From: Streptococcus timonensis
Lineage (GTDB): Bacteria > Bacillota > Bacilli > Lactobacillales > Streptococcaceae
Direction of reading: 5' to 3'
Length of the DNA stretch: 64,000 nt
NCBI RefSeq assembly: GCF_900095845.1
Contig: NZ_FMIX01000004.1
Coordinates: 875,501 to 939,500 of the forward strand
In this document: positions 9,692 through 17,916 of the stretch, one piece after another
Layout of the letters: every line of letters begins with the position of its first letter
How positions within the stretch are numbered: the stretch's first letter is position 1
The notes under the pieces: generated by a model
Told to the model about the DNA's origin: nothing
Databases searched by the model: none
What the model saw: the letters and a program-made list of their open reading frames with translations, nothing else
Translations under genes and position numbers: made by a program

Positions 9692-10243
9692 TTAAGCTCC
9701 TTTGATGTATTCATAATGCGTGTCATCAGTAGCGTTAGGGAAGGCAGTTACTGTTGTACCGTATCCGAGAACACTTCCATCATTATATGTGATTTCATCG
9801 ATGGCAGTTACTTTTCCTGAAGGGATAACAATACGTTTAAGTACACCACCTTTTAGAACTGTTTCAATTACAAGGCAGTGATGTGGCAATTCTTTTGAAT
9901 TTGCCTTAATTGTAATTCCTGATGCCAAATCCCCAGATACATTATCTGATCCATAAACTTCCTTCAAGACATCTACATTCAATGCTTCAATAAGCATATA
10001 TTTGAATGTGTCTTGTTTTTCTTTTTGAACTGAACTTACAATGACTCCACCCCATGCTTTAATATTTTCAGACTCTGGAGAGTTACTGTTGGTCATACCA
10101 TCTTCTGAAATATATCCCAACGCTTTAAAAGCTGCATCTAGTTCTGTTGTTGCATCTGTCGGTAATGCTGTTCCAAGAGGTGCAGAATAAACTGCTCCTC
10201 CGATTTTAGGTTTAGCAGTCGTTACGTTTGATTCTTTTGCCAT
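9692..10243 (-). CDS. Major tail (tube) protein
   Basis: This 183-residue protein starts MAKESNVTTAKPKIGGAVYSAP. It is β-rich and resembles phage major tail proteins, with SEDGMTNSNSPESENIKAWGG and the conserved GxVTAIDEITYNDGSVLGY region. It would form the stacked hexameric tail tube. It lies between the tail terminator and the chaperones as expected. Confidence 0.88.
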   Translation of the reverse strand: MAKESNVTTAKPKIGGAVYSAPLGTALPTDATTELDAAFKALGYISEDGMTNSNSPESENIKAWGGVIVSSVQKEKQDTFKYMLIEALNVDVLKEVYGSDNVSGDLASGITIKANSKELPHHCLVIETVLKGGVLKRIVIPSGKVTAIDEITYNDGSVLGYGTTVTAFPNATDDTHYEYIKGA

Positions 10244-10257
10244 TTAATTTCTCCTTT

Positions 10258-10593
10258 TTAAAAATAATTAATATCAAAAGCGGCTTGATATCGATATTGT
10301 TTTGTTTCGGTATCCGTAAAATTGTAATCACTGTTCAGGTGGACACCACAGATTTCATCTAATTCAATCAATCCCTTTACAGCTTTTTTGACTTTCACAT
10401 TGAGCTCTGCAGCCTTCTGCATAGTTGGGCCATAACTTTGGAAAGCAAAGGTTGCACTACCAGAATAATTTTGCTCCTTACCACCAGTTTTTTGAATAAT
10501 GACAAAGCTATCGGGAGCTTCAGCTTCATACTCAAAAAATGACGGTACATCTAAATGACCGTCAAGATATTTCTTGATAATAATTTCAATCAT
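10258..10593 (-). CDS. Tail terminator/completion protein
   Basis: This 111-residue protein begins MIEIIIKKYLDG and has an α/β pattern. Position between the gp10-like neck gene and the major tail protein is that of the tail terminator. It overlaps the upstream gene by four bases. Assignment rests mainly on order and size. Confidence 0.65.
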   Translation of the reverse strand: MIEIIIKKYLDGHLDVPSFFEYEAEAPDSFVIIQKTGGKEQNYSGSATFAFQSYGPTMQKAAELNVKVKKAVKGLIELDEICGVHLNSDYNFTDTETKQYRYQAAFDINYF

Positions 10594-10829
10594 TTATGTA
10601 CCGCCTTCAACAAAGTGTTATTTTTCAAATTATCTCTTTTCGCTTTTCGCGTAGCTGGATAAATCATAGCATTGGCCCTTGTCTTACCAACGTGGCTATC
10701 TTGTTCATAACCAGGGCCACATCTTTTTTTAATGACTGTTGCTTCTTTGTTCAGAATGTCCTGAATCTCTTTTGATTTCAAAAGAGCTCTTACACCCGCA
10801 CCGATAAGCTTGACTTTGAAATTACTCAT
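10590..10829 (-). CDS. HK97 gp10-like neck protein, short
   Basis: I start it at the ATG at 10829 (79 residues). Features seen are GYEQDSHVGKTRANAMIYPATRKAKRDNLKNNTLLKAV, close in pattern to the C-terminal part of gp10/neck proteins of streptococcal phages. It is shorter than many gp10 proteins (about 110-130 residues), so it may be a compact version. It is embedded in an overlapping head-tail joining operon. Confidence 0.65.
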   Translation of the reverse strand: MSNFKVKLIGAGVRALLKSKEIQDILNKEATVIKKRCGPGYEQDSHVGKTRANAMIYPATRKAKRDNLKNNTLLKAVHK

Positions 10830-11160
10830 ACGCTTCAACCATCACTTTCTTATTCCAGGCCAAAGGCATCATTTCATCAATACCTTCTAAAGGAATTCCA
10901 ATCGTGCGCCATTTGCGACCGAAAAAACGAACCTCTCTCTCTTTCCACTCGTTCTTATCGCCTTTTGGGATACCCAGTGTATAAGCTACCTTTTTCCCAG
11001 TAAGATTCAGTTGATTTATGACATCTTCTGTTGAAGCTGGAACAACCAAGACATTATCTACTTGAATTTCAGTATTCTCATAGATTGGATGCCCAAAATC
11101 ATCCCTACCATTCTTGGTTTTCCCAATCAAAGTTACAGTAATTCCTTTAATCCGTCCCAT
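10822..11160 (-). CDS. Head closure protein (head-tail adaptor)
   Basis: With the ATG at 11160 it has 112 residues. The protein is β-rich with VTLIGKTKNGRDDFGHPIYENTEIQVDNVLVVPAS, a pattern of phage head closure/SPP1 gp16-type proteins. It overlaps both neighbours in the connector cluster. Its role would be to seal DNA in the capsid and receive the tail. Confidence 0.7.
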   Translation of the reverse strand: MGRIKGITVTLIGKTKNGRDDFGHPIYENTEIQVDNVLVVPASTEDVINQLNLTGKKVAYTLGIPKGDKNEWKEREVRFFGRKWRTIGIPLEGIDEMMPLAWNKKVMVEAYE

Positions 11161-11542
11161 AGATATCAATCACCCCATATCTTTGTTTTTTTAGACCGAG
11201 ACGTTTCAATTCTGAATCCTTGATAAAGAGACCTCCACCAGGAACAAGATAAGAACCGCTGAAGGAATATCCTAAAGCAGACTCAGCCATTTGAGTCATT
11301 GGTTCCTGATCAGTTGATGTCATCAAAGTGCGAGCAACTACATCCACTGTTACGGATTTAACCACCATAGCAAAAGATGGATCAGTAGCAACCAATCCAT
11401 CTAAATCTTTGCCAACTTTTTTAGCTTCAACTCTCAGAGAATGAGAAACAACTTCCAACAGTGCTTCAGCTCGTTTTCCCTCATCGAATTTTAACGTCCG
11501 CCACAATTTTTTAAGATCGTCTACTGTTGCAAAGTTTTCCAT
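11147..11542 (-). CDS. Head-tail connector, Gp19/Gp15-like
   Basis: This 131-residue helical protein begins MENFATVDDLKKLWRTL. It resembles the Gp19/Gp15/Gp42 adaptor family: VDDLKKLWR near the start and a C-terminal YSFSGSYLVPGGGLFIKDSELKRLGLKKQ segment. It would bind the portal ring below the capsid. Gene order after the capsid gene agrees. Confidence 0.75.
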   Translation of the reverse strand: MENFATVDDLKKLWRTLKFDEGKRAEALLEVVSHSLRVEAKKVGKDLDGLVATDPSFAMVVKSVTVDVVARTLMTSTDQEPMTQMAESALGYSFSGSYLVPGGGLFIKDSELKRLGLKKQRYGVIDIYGTD

Positions 11543-11547
11543 CTAAC

Positions 11548-11757
11548 TCACCCTTCGTTTGCGATTAGTAAATCAAGCAAAGCAGATTTATTTGCCTTGC
11601 TATCATACTCAACACCTAGCTCGTCAAGCTTAGCTTTAATTTCAGCCACTGTCAAAAGGTATTCCTGTTTAAATTCTTCAATAGGAACCCAATCTCCAGA
11701 TAGCTCACTATCTGTTGAAATGCAAACACCTGTATTTTTATCACGATATGTAGTCAT
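11548..11757 (-). CDS. Small HeH/LEM-domain protein
   Basis: This 69-residue protein has residues about 33-65 (YLLTVAEIKAKLDELGVEYDSKANKSALLDLL) fitting the HeH/LEM helix-extended-helix fold seen in short proteins between phage capsid and connector genes. It may bind DNA or act in head assembly; its function is not known. Confidence 0.7.
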   Translation of the reverse strand: MTTYRDKNTGVCISTDSELSGDWVPIEEFKQEYLLTVAEIKAKLDELGVEYDSKANKSALLDLLIANEG

Positions 11758-11769
11758 TTCCTACCTCCA

Positions 11770-12666
11770 TTAAGCTTTAACACGAGCGAATGCATCAGCA
11801 TCTAGGATTCCCCATCCGATAAACGCTTCAGCACGAAGCAAGATTTCATTATAGGCTTTCAAGTCACGACCTGCTCCATCTGGATCACCATATTCAATAA
11901 TTTCCATAGGAATATTTTCAGCATAGCCCCACTTGAAGCGATTTTCAAAGTCACCAACAATCGCATGATCTGTTTGAGCGTTTCCACCTATAACAGTCAA
12001 GTTTTTATTTACGTCTGATTTCATTCCGTAGAACGAGTCAGGATTTTGACCAAAGCGGAATTCTGGATATTGAGATACACCGTTTACTTTCAATTTAGCA
12101 AGTGACTGTCCACCAACTGGAGAAAGAGCTACACCTGTAACTTCACCACCTTTAGCGACGATTTGTTGAACAGCTGCATCGATGTTGTCGTCAAATTTAT
12201 CTTCTGCGTAATTTACGATATTTGCAGTAATCAAGCCATCAAATGAGTTAGTATCACGGAAAGTTGCATCTGTAAGACCTTTAGGCTCCAAACCGTGGAT
12301 AGCAGCAATATCAAATGCATCTGCAATTTTCTTAGCGAATCCTTCAGCAAATTGTGAAAGGTATTCAAGTTGTTTTTCTTCCGAAGCATACTTAAATTCA
12401 TCTGTAATACGAGCTTGGTAAACAAATTTAAGAGGTTTGATTACCTTTGGTTCAATAATTGCTTTACCACCAAGTTTTTGTTGGCCTTCACCAACGATCT
12501 GAGCATTTCCTTCAAGACTGAAGATAAATTGTTCTACCCCGTTAAACGGAATAGGTGTTTGAGATGAGAGTTTTGCAAGAACAGAACGTCCTTGCACTTT
12601 TGAAATTAGTTCTTTTACCAATTCTGGTTGAAAAAGTGTTCCTTGTTTCAATGAATTATCTGCCAT
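11770..12666 (-). CDS. Major capsid protein
   Basis: This 298-residue protein directly follows the scaffold gene. It fits HK97-fold capsid proteins: GTLFQPELVKELISKVQGRSVLAKL at the N-terminus, then WGYAENIPMEIIEYGDPDGAGRDLKAYNEILLRAEAFIGWGI. It lacks a fused protease, and no separate protease gene is seen, so maturation probably uses the scaffold without a HK97-type protease. Confidence 0.92.
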   Translation of the reverse strand: MADNSLKQGTLFQPELVKELISKVQGRSVLAKLSSQTPIPFNGVEQFIFSLEGNAQIVGEGQQKLGGKAIIEPKVIKPLKFVYQARITDEFKYASEEKQLEYLSQFAEGFAKKIADAFDIAAIHGLEPKGLTDATFRDTNSFDGLITANIVNYAEDKFDDNIDAAVQQIVAKGGEVTGVALSPVGGQSLAKLKVNGVSQYPEFRFGQNPDSFYGMKSDVNKNLTVIGGNAQTDHAIVGDFENRFKWGYAENIPMEIIEYGDPDGAGRDLKAYNEILLRAEAFIGWGILDADAFARVKA

Positions 12667-12669
12667 TTT

Positions 12670-13134
12670 TTATTCTCCTGTATGATTTAATTCTCGAAGC
12701 ATTGACTTCATTTGCATTGTTTTGTTATCACCAACTTGTGGCTCTGTCTCTCTGATTGGCGCAACTGGTTGAGATTTTTTAATATAACCAGCTAAGCGCT
12801 CTGCATCAGCTTTCAAGCTTTCTTCATCAGTTCCCTGCAAACGATCTGCAAGGTCGTAAGGCAAACCATGTTGCAAAGCCACACGAGTTCGTAGATTAGC
12901 CGTCTCATAACCAGCTATTTGATTCTGCAAATCTTCAAGTTGCTTGTCAGCATCTGCCTTACTTTGATTAGTAGCTTCAATCGTTGACTTCAAGCCAACA
13001 TTTTCTTCTTCCAATTCTGCAACACGAGATTTGAGCTGGTCATAGTCGCCATACTTCTCTTTCTCTCGAAATAAGCGCCCCTTAATAGCAGCATCAAATT
13101 CTTCCTGTGTAGTGATTGGTTTAAATTCTGACAT
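12670..13134 (-). CDS. Capsid scaffolding protein (DUF4355-like)
   Basis: I use the ATG at 13134 (154 residues) because AAAGGAGA lies eight bases upstream; an extended frame to 13191 lacks a site. It begins MSEFKPITTQEEFDAAIKGR. It has a strong coiled coil at residues about 34-80 and an acidic helical remainder. This is the phage scaffold pattern, directly upstream of the capsid gene. Confidence 0.88.
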   Translation of the reverse strand: MSEFKPITTQEEFDAAIKGRLFREKEKYGDYDQLKSRVAELEEENVGLKSTIEATNQSKADADKQLEDLQNQIAGYETANLRTRVALQHGLPYDLADRLQGTDEESLKADAERLAGYIKKSQPVAPIRETEPQVGDNKTMQMKSMLRELNHTGE

Positions 13135-13189
13135 TCTCATGTCTCCTTTCTCCTGCTTTCCCGGCAGTTCGGTAATTTTTTTGGGCATC

Positions 13190-13214
13190 AAAAAAAGCAG
13201 CCACCTGACCGCTT
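13190..13214 (-). terminator. Stem-loop with U-run after terL
   Basis: The minus-strand RNA can form an 8-bp stem (AAGCGGTC with GGCTGCTT, two G-U pairs), followed by seven U. It lies three bases after the terL stop and before the scaffold gene, so it may reduce read-through into the capsid genes. Confidence 0.5.
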
Positions 13215-13217
13215 ATT

Positions 13218-14630
13218 TTAATAACTAATTTTTTGCTTTTTCTTAGGCTTAGTCGTAGCACAAGCCCAGTGCGCAAGCAAAGCACTATCCATCAAAGAAA
13301 TATCCATATCGTCAAAGTGCGATCGATAACCAAAGCCACCGTTTGAGCCAATATTCCGCTTATCGCAATTTGTGGCTACTTTTGATAGAGATGGTTGGCC
13401 AGCGTGACAGATGGTCTTCTGGTAAATTCCCTGTTCCCAAAGAGCGTTGGCCACGATGATTTCTTTCACCGTTGGCAGAATCACATTCTTGATTCTATAG
13501 TCCTTCAACTCTTCGTCCAGGATTTTTTGACCACTTGCGCCATCGATAACAATCTGAGCTACATCAGCTTGTCTCAGAAAAGCGACCATCCACTCATTAC
13601 CATTACGAACAGATTGACAATCAACAGTTTCTACAAAGAAACGGCCATCCTTGGTCCGTGCAGCAATACTCAATGCCACGTTCGTTCCGTCTTGACCATA
13701 CTTAATACCAACAGATAGCTTGCCAGATAATTCTGGAACATCATCCACCTTGAGCTCATTCCATTCAGTTTCAGAGATAGCAGATTTCTGATTGTATGTT
13801 GGCCAGAATCCCAAACGCTGGATATTATGGTCCAACTTATCCTCACCAAGCTCTGCTTCAATCTTACGCTCATTTAAGTGATAGCCCATAGATGGATTTG
13901 AATTGTACCAGGATTCAACATCGTCAATTTCCTTTTCATCAGAAACCGACCACTCAGCCCAGCCAGAATACTTCCCTTTTCCGAAAAGGCAAGTCTCACG
14001 GTACTTAGTAAAGACCGTACCACTTGAAACTGGTGTCGGAGGTGTTCCACACATGATTGTGATAGGATTCTCACTATCCGTTACCGTGTACTTCAAGGCA
14101 GATTCTTGCTCAGTCGTGTACTCCTGGGCCTCGTCAATAATCAGCATATCAAAACCTTCACCAAGACCACCATTTGATGTTCTGGTACGGAATTGGACAA
14201 CACCACCTGTTGAATATAGCTCAATTCTTTCTTGACCCTTAGCTCGAATGGAATTGAAATCCTCACCATCAACATACCCCATTTTCTCAAGGTATCGTTT
14301 AACTTTTTCAAAAGAGGCATGAGATGTAGAAATTCTATGCGCTGTATGCAGAATGTTCAATCCTTTATGAAGCGCCCAAATTTCAGCTATATAGAGGATT
14401 TCTGATTTACCATTACGACGAGGTATAGAGTAGCCAAATTTTTGGTGTACCCATAGTCCGTTTTTATCTACTGCCATTAAAGGCAATAGCAGATTTTTCT
14501 GCCAAGCATAGCAAGAAAGACCAGTCCGTTCGTAAAGTTCAATCGCTTCTTTAGCTTTTGAATTTTTCTTGACGTATTTTAAAATCACCGATTGAGTAGG
14601 ATTCTGATTGCCAAGTTTCTTCCTCGCCAT
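13218..14630 (-). CDS. terL: Terminase large subunit
   Basis: This 470-residue protein has an ATPase domain with Walker A-like SIPRRNGKSE (about residues 68-77) and Walker B LIIDEAQE (163-170). The nuclease region includes YGQDGTN (about 310), VIDGASGQK and the C-terminal MDSALLAHW. It is the HK97-like packaging motor that cuts and pumps concatemer DNA through the portal. It has its own AAAGGAAA site. Unusually, it lies after portal and MuF and between two terminator-like hairpins, and no small terminase is recognised nearby. Confidence 0.93.
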   Translation of the reverse strand: MARKKLGNQNPTQSVILKYVKKNSKAKEAIELYERTGLSCYAWQKNLLLPLMAVDKNGLWVHQKFGYSIPRRNGKSEILYIAEIWALHKGLNILHTAHRISTSHASFEKVKRYLEKMGYVDGEDFNSIRAKGQERIELYSTGGVVQFRTRTSNGGLGEGFDMLIIDEAQEYTTEQESALKYTVTDSENPITIMCGTPPTPVSSGTVFTKYRETCLFGKGKYSGWAEWSVSDEKEIDDVESWYNSNPSMGYHLNERKIEAELGEDKLDHNIQRLGFWPTYNQKSAISETEWNELKVDDVPELSGKLSVGIKYGQDGTNVALSIAARTKDGRFFVETVDCQSVRNGNEWMVAFLRQADVAQIVIDGASGQKILDEELKDYRIKNVILPTVKEIIVANALWEQGIYQKTICHAGQPSLSKVATNCDKRNIGSNGGFGYRSHFDDMDISLMDSALLAHWACATTKPKKKQKISY

Positions 14631-14683
14631 TCCACTTTCCTTTCAATCGTCATCGCATGATAACCCTATCGCTGGGAGATATC

Positions 14684-14695
14684 GGATCACCTCCT
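14684..14695 (-). promoter_or_regulatory. 12-base perfect anti-16S (Shine-Dalgarno) sequence without a nearby start codon
   Basis: The minus strand reads AGGAGGTGATCC, fully complementary to the 16S rRNA 3' end. No ATG, GTG or TTG lies 5-10 bases after it. A GTG inside the motif opens a 15-codon frame ending in TGA, which is in frame with the terL ATG five codons later. It may be a leader peptide or ribosome-binding regulatory element; I cannot tell which. Confidence 0.4.
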
Positions 14696-14712
14696 AAACA
14701 AAAGCACAATAA

Positions 14713-14738
14713 AAGCACCTAGAATTTTCTAAGTGCTT
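14713..14738 (-). terminator. Stem-loop terminator after the 79-residue gene
   Basis: The minus-strand arms AAGCACTTAGAA and TTCTAGGTGCTT pair over 12 bp with one G-U and a two-base loop, followed by TTTTATT. The stop codon of the preceding gene lies in the first arm. It separates the portal-MuF unit from terL. Confidence 0.75.
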
Positions 14739-14976
14739 ATCCCCAAGCGAATGATTTCTCGCTTGGTAATTCTCCCTTATCCCACATCTGCTTCACTGCT
14801 CCACGAGCCTTGTTCGCATAGTAAGGATAACCTAGTTCTTTATCATAATTCGACTCAATGACAACTGTAACTTCACCAGTTCGCTCATCAATCTCAATCA
14901 TACCTGGGTCACGGTTTTCAGGAATATACCAATAACCCTTACTTTTTGAATTGAAAATTTTAATAAGTTTAAGCAT
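14737..14976 (-). CDS. Small protein after MuF, possible immunity partner
   Basis: I use the ATG at 14976, overlapping the MuF stop as TAATG behind AGGAG (79 residues). The protein begins MLKLIKIFNSKSKGYWYIPE and ends SEKSFAWG. I recognise no family. Overlap with the MuF stop and the terminator directly after it make a two-gene unit, which is where immunity genes of MuF polymorphic toxins sit. That role is inference. Confidence 0.6.
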   Translation of the reverse strand: MLKLIKIFNSKSKGYWYIPENRDPGMIEIDERTGEVTVVIESNYDKELGYPYYANKARGAVKQMWDKGELPSEKSFAWG

Positions 14977-16217
14977 TATAGGTCTCCTTTCTCTTTCATC
15001 CAAGCAATCCACGCTTTTTGGTAGTTATAGGTTTTATTAGTGAGTTCGTGGGCTTCATCGTACTTCATTCCCTTTGCCATCAAATCATGTTCCATCAACT
15101 CGTGATTTAGCATTACAAGGTCGTGAGGTTGAATATTCTTACCACCAATCTCTGAAAGTCGTCTCCAACTCTCAGCCATATCATAGTTGGGGTCGAAACG
15201 TTTCCGACCATCTTCTAAATCATACTCATTAATAAAAATATGGTTATAAATCTTCTCAACATCTGATTGTGAAAGACCGCTATTGTTAGATACCTTCACT
15301 ATTTCATGTTGCTTATTTCGATTTCGTACACTCTCATAAAATTCTTGAGCATGCCGTTCACGCTCTTTATTATATGGATCATTTCTATCATTCCAAGCGC
15401 CATACACAGCACCACTACTCTTCATAACCCTATTATAGCGTTTTTGCTCTCGTTCGTCAACAGATACTACGTCAATTAACTTCCTACGCTCAACTCTCTC
15501 TTTGTCTATAGAATTCCATTTTTTCGTCCAAACATTTTGAGTTTTTCCGTTTTTAGGATCATAGTCTAAAATACAACGACAATGCTGATGTCTTCTATAA
15601 ACGTCCTTCGGAACTCTTGGATATTTATAATTCCCTTGAACTTCTTGACACCACTCACAGCAATGAAAAAAAGATGTTCTGACAATCTCAGGTTGCAATC
15701 CTGCCTTGTAATGAAACTCCGCATTCTTACGAATGCTATCATCAATGATTGATTGAGTGAATTTCACAATAGGTTCACCGAGCAACCAACTGGCATCCTC
15801 AAAATTCTCCTCAGAGGAAAAACGATTGACAATACCGGCTACTCGATCCAGATTTAATTCAGGAGCTTGAACTTTCAAACCGATTTTCGCTTTATCATTC
15901 AAATTCTTCTGAACATCGCTAGCATAACCACTTACAAGCTCGTGATTTCGTCCTAGCACGTCCGTCAGCAAGCGATGGGCGATATTGTAATACATTTTAC
16001 CGTTTGGTAGTTTATCAGCGCTTATAGAAGCTCCTAGAGCCTTAGAAAGAATTTCACCAATTTCAATCGCAAACTCATTTGCTGTTTTGTAAGTTGCTTG
16101 TTTGGCTTCCAACGTGGCAAAAGCATTTCGGATAATCTCACTTTCTCCATAAGCAAGCTCGAATTCATTTTTTACTTCTTCCAGAAGTCTAGGTAGTACA
16201 TCAATATCATCATTCAT
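14976..16217 (-). CDS. MuF/SPP1 gp7-like minor head protein with extra C-terminal domain
   Basis: This 413-residue protein has a central part (about residues 160-220) that carries the MuF signature: HCCEWCQEV then RRHQHCRCILDY with clustered Cys/His. A charged linker (about 235-300) precedes a distinct C-terminal domain of about 110 residues with DVEKIYNHIF, YDMAESWRRL, LVMLNHELMEHDLMAKG and YDEAHELTNKTYNY. MuF proteins enter the head with DNA; many in Firmicute phages end in toxin domains. I do not recognise this domain's activity. It overlaps the portal gene by eight bases. Confidence 0.82.
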   Translation of the reverse strand: MNDDIDVLPRLLEEVKNEFELAYGESEIIRNAFATLEAKQATYKTANEFAIEIGEILSKALGASISADKLPNGKMYYNIAHRLLTDVLGRNHELVSGYASDVQKNLNDKAKIGLKVQAPELNLDRVAGIVNRFSSEENFEDASWLLGEPIVKFTQSIIDDSIRKNAEFHYKAGLQPEIVRTSFFHCCEWCQEVQGNYKYPRVPKDVYRRHQHCRCILDYDPKNGKTQNVWTKKWNSIDKERVERRKLIDVVSVDEREQKRYNRVMKSSGAVYGAWNDRNDPYNKERERHAQEFYESVRNRNKQHEIVKVSNNSGLSQSDVEKIYNHIFINEYDLEDGRKRFDPNYDMAESWRRLSEIGGKNIQPHDLVMLNHELMEHDLMAKGMKYDEAHELTNKTYNYQKAWIAWMKEKGDL

Positions 16218-17670
16218 CTACTTGCTCCAAAACTTTTGTTCTGTTCAACATTTCTTCAGCTTCAGTAGGGTTGATGCCGGTTGATACTAACAAAGAAATA
16301 CCATTTTCTTTCGATAAAACACCTTTTTGGTAGTTACTTAAAAGAGATGTGATTTCATAGGTTGAAATAATTCTATTTTTCTGTTTATCTTCTCCGGTTT
16401 CTACATTAGATGATGTTTGTGGAATTTCTACAACAGGTTTAGCAGACATATCTCCTGCAATACCAGTAAGATCTCGGATGGTTTCTGCGTTGATGTATCC
16501 TGGCAATGCCTGATTTAACTTCACAACACCATCACCAATCATAGTCATTGTGTTAGCATCAGCTTCAAACAAAGGCTCCCATTTGACAGTTGTACTAACG
16601 AATTGACTTCTTGCATAATGAAACTCATCACGTAAGCACGCTGCAACATAAGCTACGTTAAGTAAACCTGCTCCAAGCGACCTCTGAGCCTTACGTCCAG
16701 CTAATCGCAAATTCTCATGACTAGCCTTGATTGCTTCTACTGATGACGGATTATCTGATACAAAACCAAGGTCATCCAAGGTCAAGCCCATTTCCCCAGC
16801 AAATCCTGCTGCTGCTGTCCTTAGCTGTTCAGTGAATGGTGACATACTTGCCGTCGTGAATTGTCCAATACTTGGTTTCTCACCATTGTCACTAGATGAA
16901 ATAGTTAATAAGCTCGAAACAGTTGCCTTCCACTTTTCTAACGGTTCGGCATCAGGGTCCAGACCGATAATGTATTTCTGTGGCCACGAATAGAATTCAG
17001 CAGTAATATCAGCACGCTCTAGTGTCCGTTTAGCGTATTTTTGATAATACATTCCTGCTCTAGTAATTCGTGAACGACCAAAAGGACGAACCGCGTCAGG
17101 CCTGTGAATAACAGGAACGAGTAATGGAATACCAGTTTCATTTAATACCGAATATGGATTTCCATTTTTAGGGATGAAATGAGTGGCATTTGGTTCAAAA
17201 TACGCTTCAAGCGTTGGTTGATTATAATCATCACGAGATAGTACAGCATATCCTTCTAAGAGCAAACCTGTAATAGGGTCAATAACTCCAGTCGCATTAC
17301 TTGCTTCAATAACTTGTAATCTCACCTCATCATCTTCCCCTTTAGAAATGTAGATGAAACTGCAAGATCCTATTAACGCTGCCAAAATGGCACTATCAAA
17401 GAAGATATCAGGATTGTTGCGATTAAAGATTTCCATGACTTCAAAATCATCATTTGCAAATTCTCTAAAAATCAAACGATCTGCAAGACTATCTACACCT
17501 TTAGTTGCCCATCCAAGGACAGACTTATATTTAACTCTGATATGAGCAGGAATTGTGATTCCTAACGGAGATTCATGATGCTGCATCGCATAATGTTTAT
17601 ATCTCAGGTTAACCCTACTCTGATAGAGATTCAACTTTTTTCTGAGATAGTCAATTCCTCTTAATTCCAA
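16210..17670 (-). CDS. Portal protein, SPP1 gp6-like
   Basis: This 486-residue protein resembles the Phage_prot_Gp6 portal family: YAMQHHESPLGITIP near the start, a central RPFGRSRITRAGMYYQKYAKRT, and the C-terminal crown region GLTLDDLGFVSDNPSSVEAIKASHENLRL. It forms the dodecameric vertex through which DNA enters. It is followed by MuF with an eight-base overlap and preceded by a GC-rich non-coding hairpin region. Confidence 0.92.
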   Translation of the reverse strand: MELRGIDYLRKKLNLYQSRVNLRYKHYAMQHHESPLGITIPAHIRVKYKSVLGWATKGVDSLADRLIFREFANDDFEVMEIFNRNNPDIFFDSAILAALIGSCSFIYISKGEDDEVRLQVIEASNATGVIDPITGLLLEGYAVLSRDDYNQPTLEAYFEPNATHFIPKNGNPYSVLNETGIPLLVPVIHRPDAVRPFGRSRITRAGMYYQKYAKRTLERADITAEFYSWPQKYIIGLDPDAEPLEKWKATVSSLLTISSSDNGEKPSIGQFTTASMSPFTEQLRTAAAGFAGEMGLTLDDLGFVSDNPSSVEAIKASHENLRLAGRKAQRSLGAGLLNVAYVAACLRDEFHYARSQFVSTTVKWEPLFEADANTMTMIGDGVVKLNQALPGYINAETIRDLTGIAGDMSAKPVVEIPQTSSNVETGEDKQKNRIISTYEITSLLSNYQKGVLSKENGISLLVSTGINPTEAEEMLNRTKVLEQVDE

Positions 17671-17741
17671 ACCGTTCTCCTTTCATTGTGATGATTTGGC
17701 GTGAAAAAATATGTACAGTGACGGCGTGAAGCCCTCGAGCG

Positions 17742-17779
17742 CCTAGTGGGAGGGGGACACCCCCCTATCCTTAACTAGG
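17742..17779. other. GC-rich nested hairpin, candidate cos/packaging site
   Basis: In very AT-rich DNA this segment holds AGGGGG-ACAC-CCCCCT (17751-17766) nested within CCTAG...CTAGG (17742-17746 and 17775-17779). GC-rich sequence continues to 17720. It is non-coding and lies between HNH and portal, where cos sites of HNH-carrying phages often lie. Identification is by position and structure only. Confidence 0.4.
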
Positions 17780-17868
17780 ACTTTCCTCATACATTACATT
17801 TTTCTAAAAATCTAGTATTCTGTTAATTTATGTTTTTCTTAAAAAAATAATTTTATATTTTTTTTATC

Positions 17869-17916
17869 TTATTTTATTAAGATTTATATTTTTTATTTTA
17901 TTAAGATTTATATTTT
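17869..17916. repeat. Perfect tandem duplication of a 24-bp unit
   Basis: The AT-rich 24-base unit beginning TTATTTTATTAAG occurs twice head to tail (17869-17892 and 17893-17916). The HNH stop codon lies in the second copy. It looks like a slippage duplication; a packaging-site role is possible but unsupported. Confidence 0.85.

Noticed and set aside
14684..14695. Fragment of a 16S rRNA gene
   Set aside because: Only 12 bases match the 16S end; the flanks do not, so it is a ribosome-binding motif.
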